Below, piece by piece: positions 14,343-15,030 of a stretch of 15,030 nt of DNA. The notes under the pieces are model-generated. The model made no database searches and was not told the origin of the DNA. It saw only the letters and a list, made by a program, of their open reading frames with translations. Source of the DNA: Acidobacteriaceae bacterium (GTDB lineage Bacteria; Acidobacteriota; Terriglobia; Terriglobales; Acidobacteriaceae); assembly GCA_003165855.1 (NCBI GenBank), contig PMXH01000570.1:4380-19409 (forward strand). The letters are read 5' to 3'. A program made the position numbers and the translations under genes. The first letter of the stretch is position 1, and each line of letters begins with the position of its first letter.

Positions 14343-15030
14343 TGCCAGACCAGACCAGAAACGGAATGCAGTGTCACGAGTTTGACGGCCTGGTCAGCGA
14401 CGCCCTCGACGGCGTTCTGACCGGCGCTCAACTTGACGGCTTCCAGGCTCACGCGCGGACTTGTGCCGCGTGCGGGCCGCTGCTCGCCGAAGTCGAGGCG
14501 GGCCGCAACTGGCTGAAGGATCTCACGGAGGCGGAGCCTCCAGTCAGCCTGGTCACCAATATCCTGGCATCCACAACGGGCGTTGACACCCAACGCCTGC
14601 GGGTCAACGTGTCCGCGTCGCAGCCGCGTGTCGGCTGGATCGAACGGGCGCAAGCCTGGGCCTCGGGCTGGGTTTCGGAAGTTGTCCAGCCCATCTGGGG
14701 CACGGTACGGCAGCCGCGGTTCGCCATGTCGTTTGGCATGGCGTTCTTCTCGCTGTCGGTGGCCTTGAGCGTACTCGGCGTGAAACCCGCCGACCTGCGC
14801 TCAGTGAGCCTGCGTCCCACGGCCATACGGCACACGTATTACAACACGCAGGCCCGCGTGGTGCGGTACTACGAAAACATCCGGTTCGTCTACGAGGTGG
14901 AATCGCGAGTGCGCGAACTCAAGCGCAACGTCACGCCCGCCGAACCTGCCGGACATGGTTCCGGAGAATCCGCACCGGTCAAGAAAGACCACAAGGACGA
15001 CACAACACAACAGCCCGAGCAGAAGCAGGA
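14342..15030 (+). CDS. Membrane-bound zinc-finger anti-sigma factor, 3' end cut by the window
   Basis: Predicted to hold the preceding ECF sigma factor inactive at the inner membrane. About 229 codons are visible and the frame is open to the right edge. The N-terminus shows the zinc anti-sigma pattern: C11-H12, then H37-x3-C41-x2-C44 (HARTCAAC). One membrane helix is predicted at about 127-147 (FAMSFGMAFFSLSVALSVLGV). A long Arg-rich and later Lys/Asp/Gln-rich region follows on the far side, or, if the orientation is unusual, in the cytoplasm. The part after the membrane helix is longer than in minimal anti-sigma factors and may be the sensor. The ATG overlaps the sigma stop and has AGGTGA upstream. 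What signal releases the sigma factor cannot be read here. Confidence 0.87.
   Translation, partial: MPDQTRNGMQCHEFDGLVSDALDGVLTGAQLDGFQAHARTCAACGPLLAEVEAGRNWLKDLTEAEPPVSLVTNILASTTGVDTQRLRVNVSASQPRVGWIERAQAWASGWVSEVVQPIWGTVRQPRFAMSFGMAFFSLSVALSVLGVKPADLRSVSLRPTAIRHTYYNTQARVVRYYENIRFVYEVESRVRELKRNVTPAEPAGHGSGESAPVKKDHKDDTTQQPEQKQ

Overview
The window looks like chromosomal DNA of a GC-rich Gram-negative bacterium, most likely an acidobacterium (Terriglobia/Koribacter-like). This is inferred from protein style only: a DAP-type MurE, 'LTGC-SSSS' lipoproteins with Big_1-like domains and four lipocalin-like C-terminal repeats, a secreted OB-fold-like family, an ECF sigma/zinc anti-sigma pair, and dispersed GGACGGCCG-type hairpins. 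No database was consulted. No tRNA, rRNA, CRISPR array, transposase or phage gene was seen.

Left part (1-5694). murE and murF lie on the minus strand, coupled by an ATGA overlap; murF runs off the left edge. No ftsI precedes murE. A divergent 60-aa protein with 11 cysteines follows, then, convergent with it, a methylmalonyl-CoA mutase-type large subunit without a B12 domain. Next come a small two-helix membrane protein (minus) and a 96-aa charged protein of unknown function (plus). Three of these genes (murE, the Cys-rich gene, the membrane protein) have a TANNNT -10-like box 6-8 nt before the start codon, no usable Shine-Dalgarno and a close in-frame upstream stop, so they may be leaderless.

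Middle (5847-7097). glgC, ADP-glucose pyrophosphorylase for glycogen synthesis, stands alone with its own candidate promoter.

Right-centre (about 7128-13500). This is the most notable part: a tandem duplication of a complete two-gene cassette of about 3.2 kb. Each copy has a sigma70-like promoter (TTGACG, 17 nt, G/CATAAT) whose -10 box lies inside a perfect dyad (TGCCGGA-N6-TCCGGCA), a roughly 160-nt leader, a strong Shine-Dalgarno, a secreted 169/170-aa OB-fold-like protein, a 752/759-aa lipoprotein translationally coupled through ATGA, and a strong intrinsic terminator. The secreted protein is almost unchanged between copies, while the N-terminal Ig-like part of the lipoprotein has diverged with indels. 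The product looks like a cell-surface pair under control of one regulator.

Right end (13501-15030). An ECF sigma factor, probably starting at TTG and preceded by an unusual interleaved inverted-repeat leader, overlaps by one base a membrane-bound zinc-finger anti-sigma factor that runs off the right edge.
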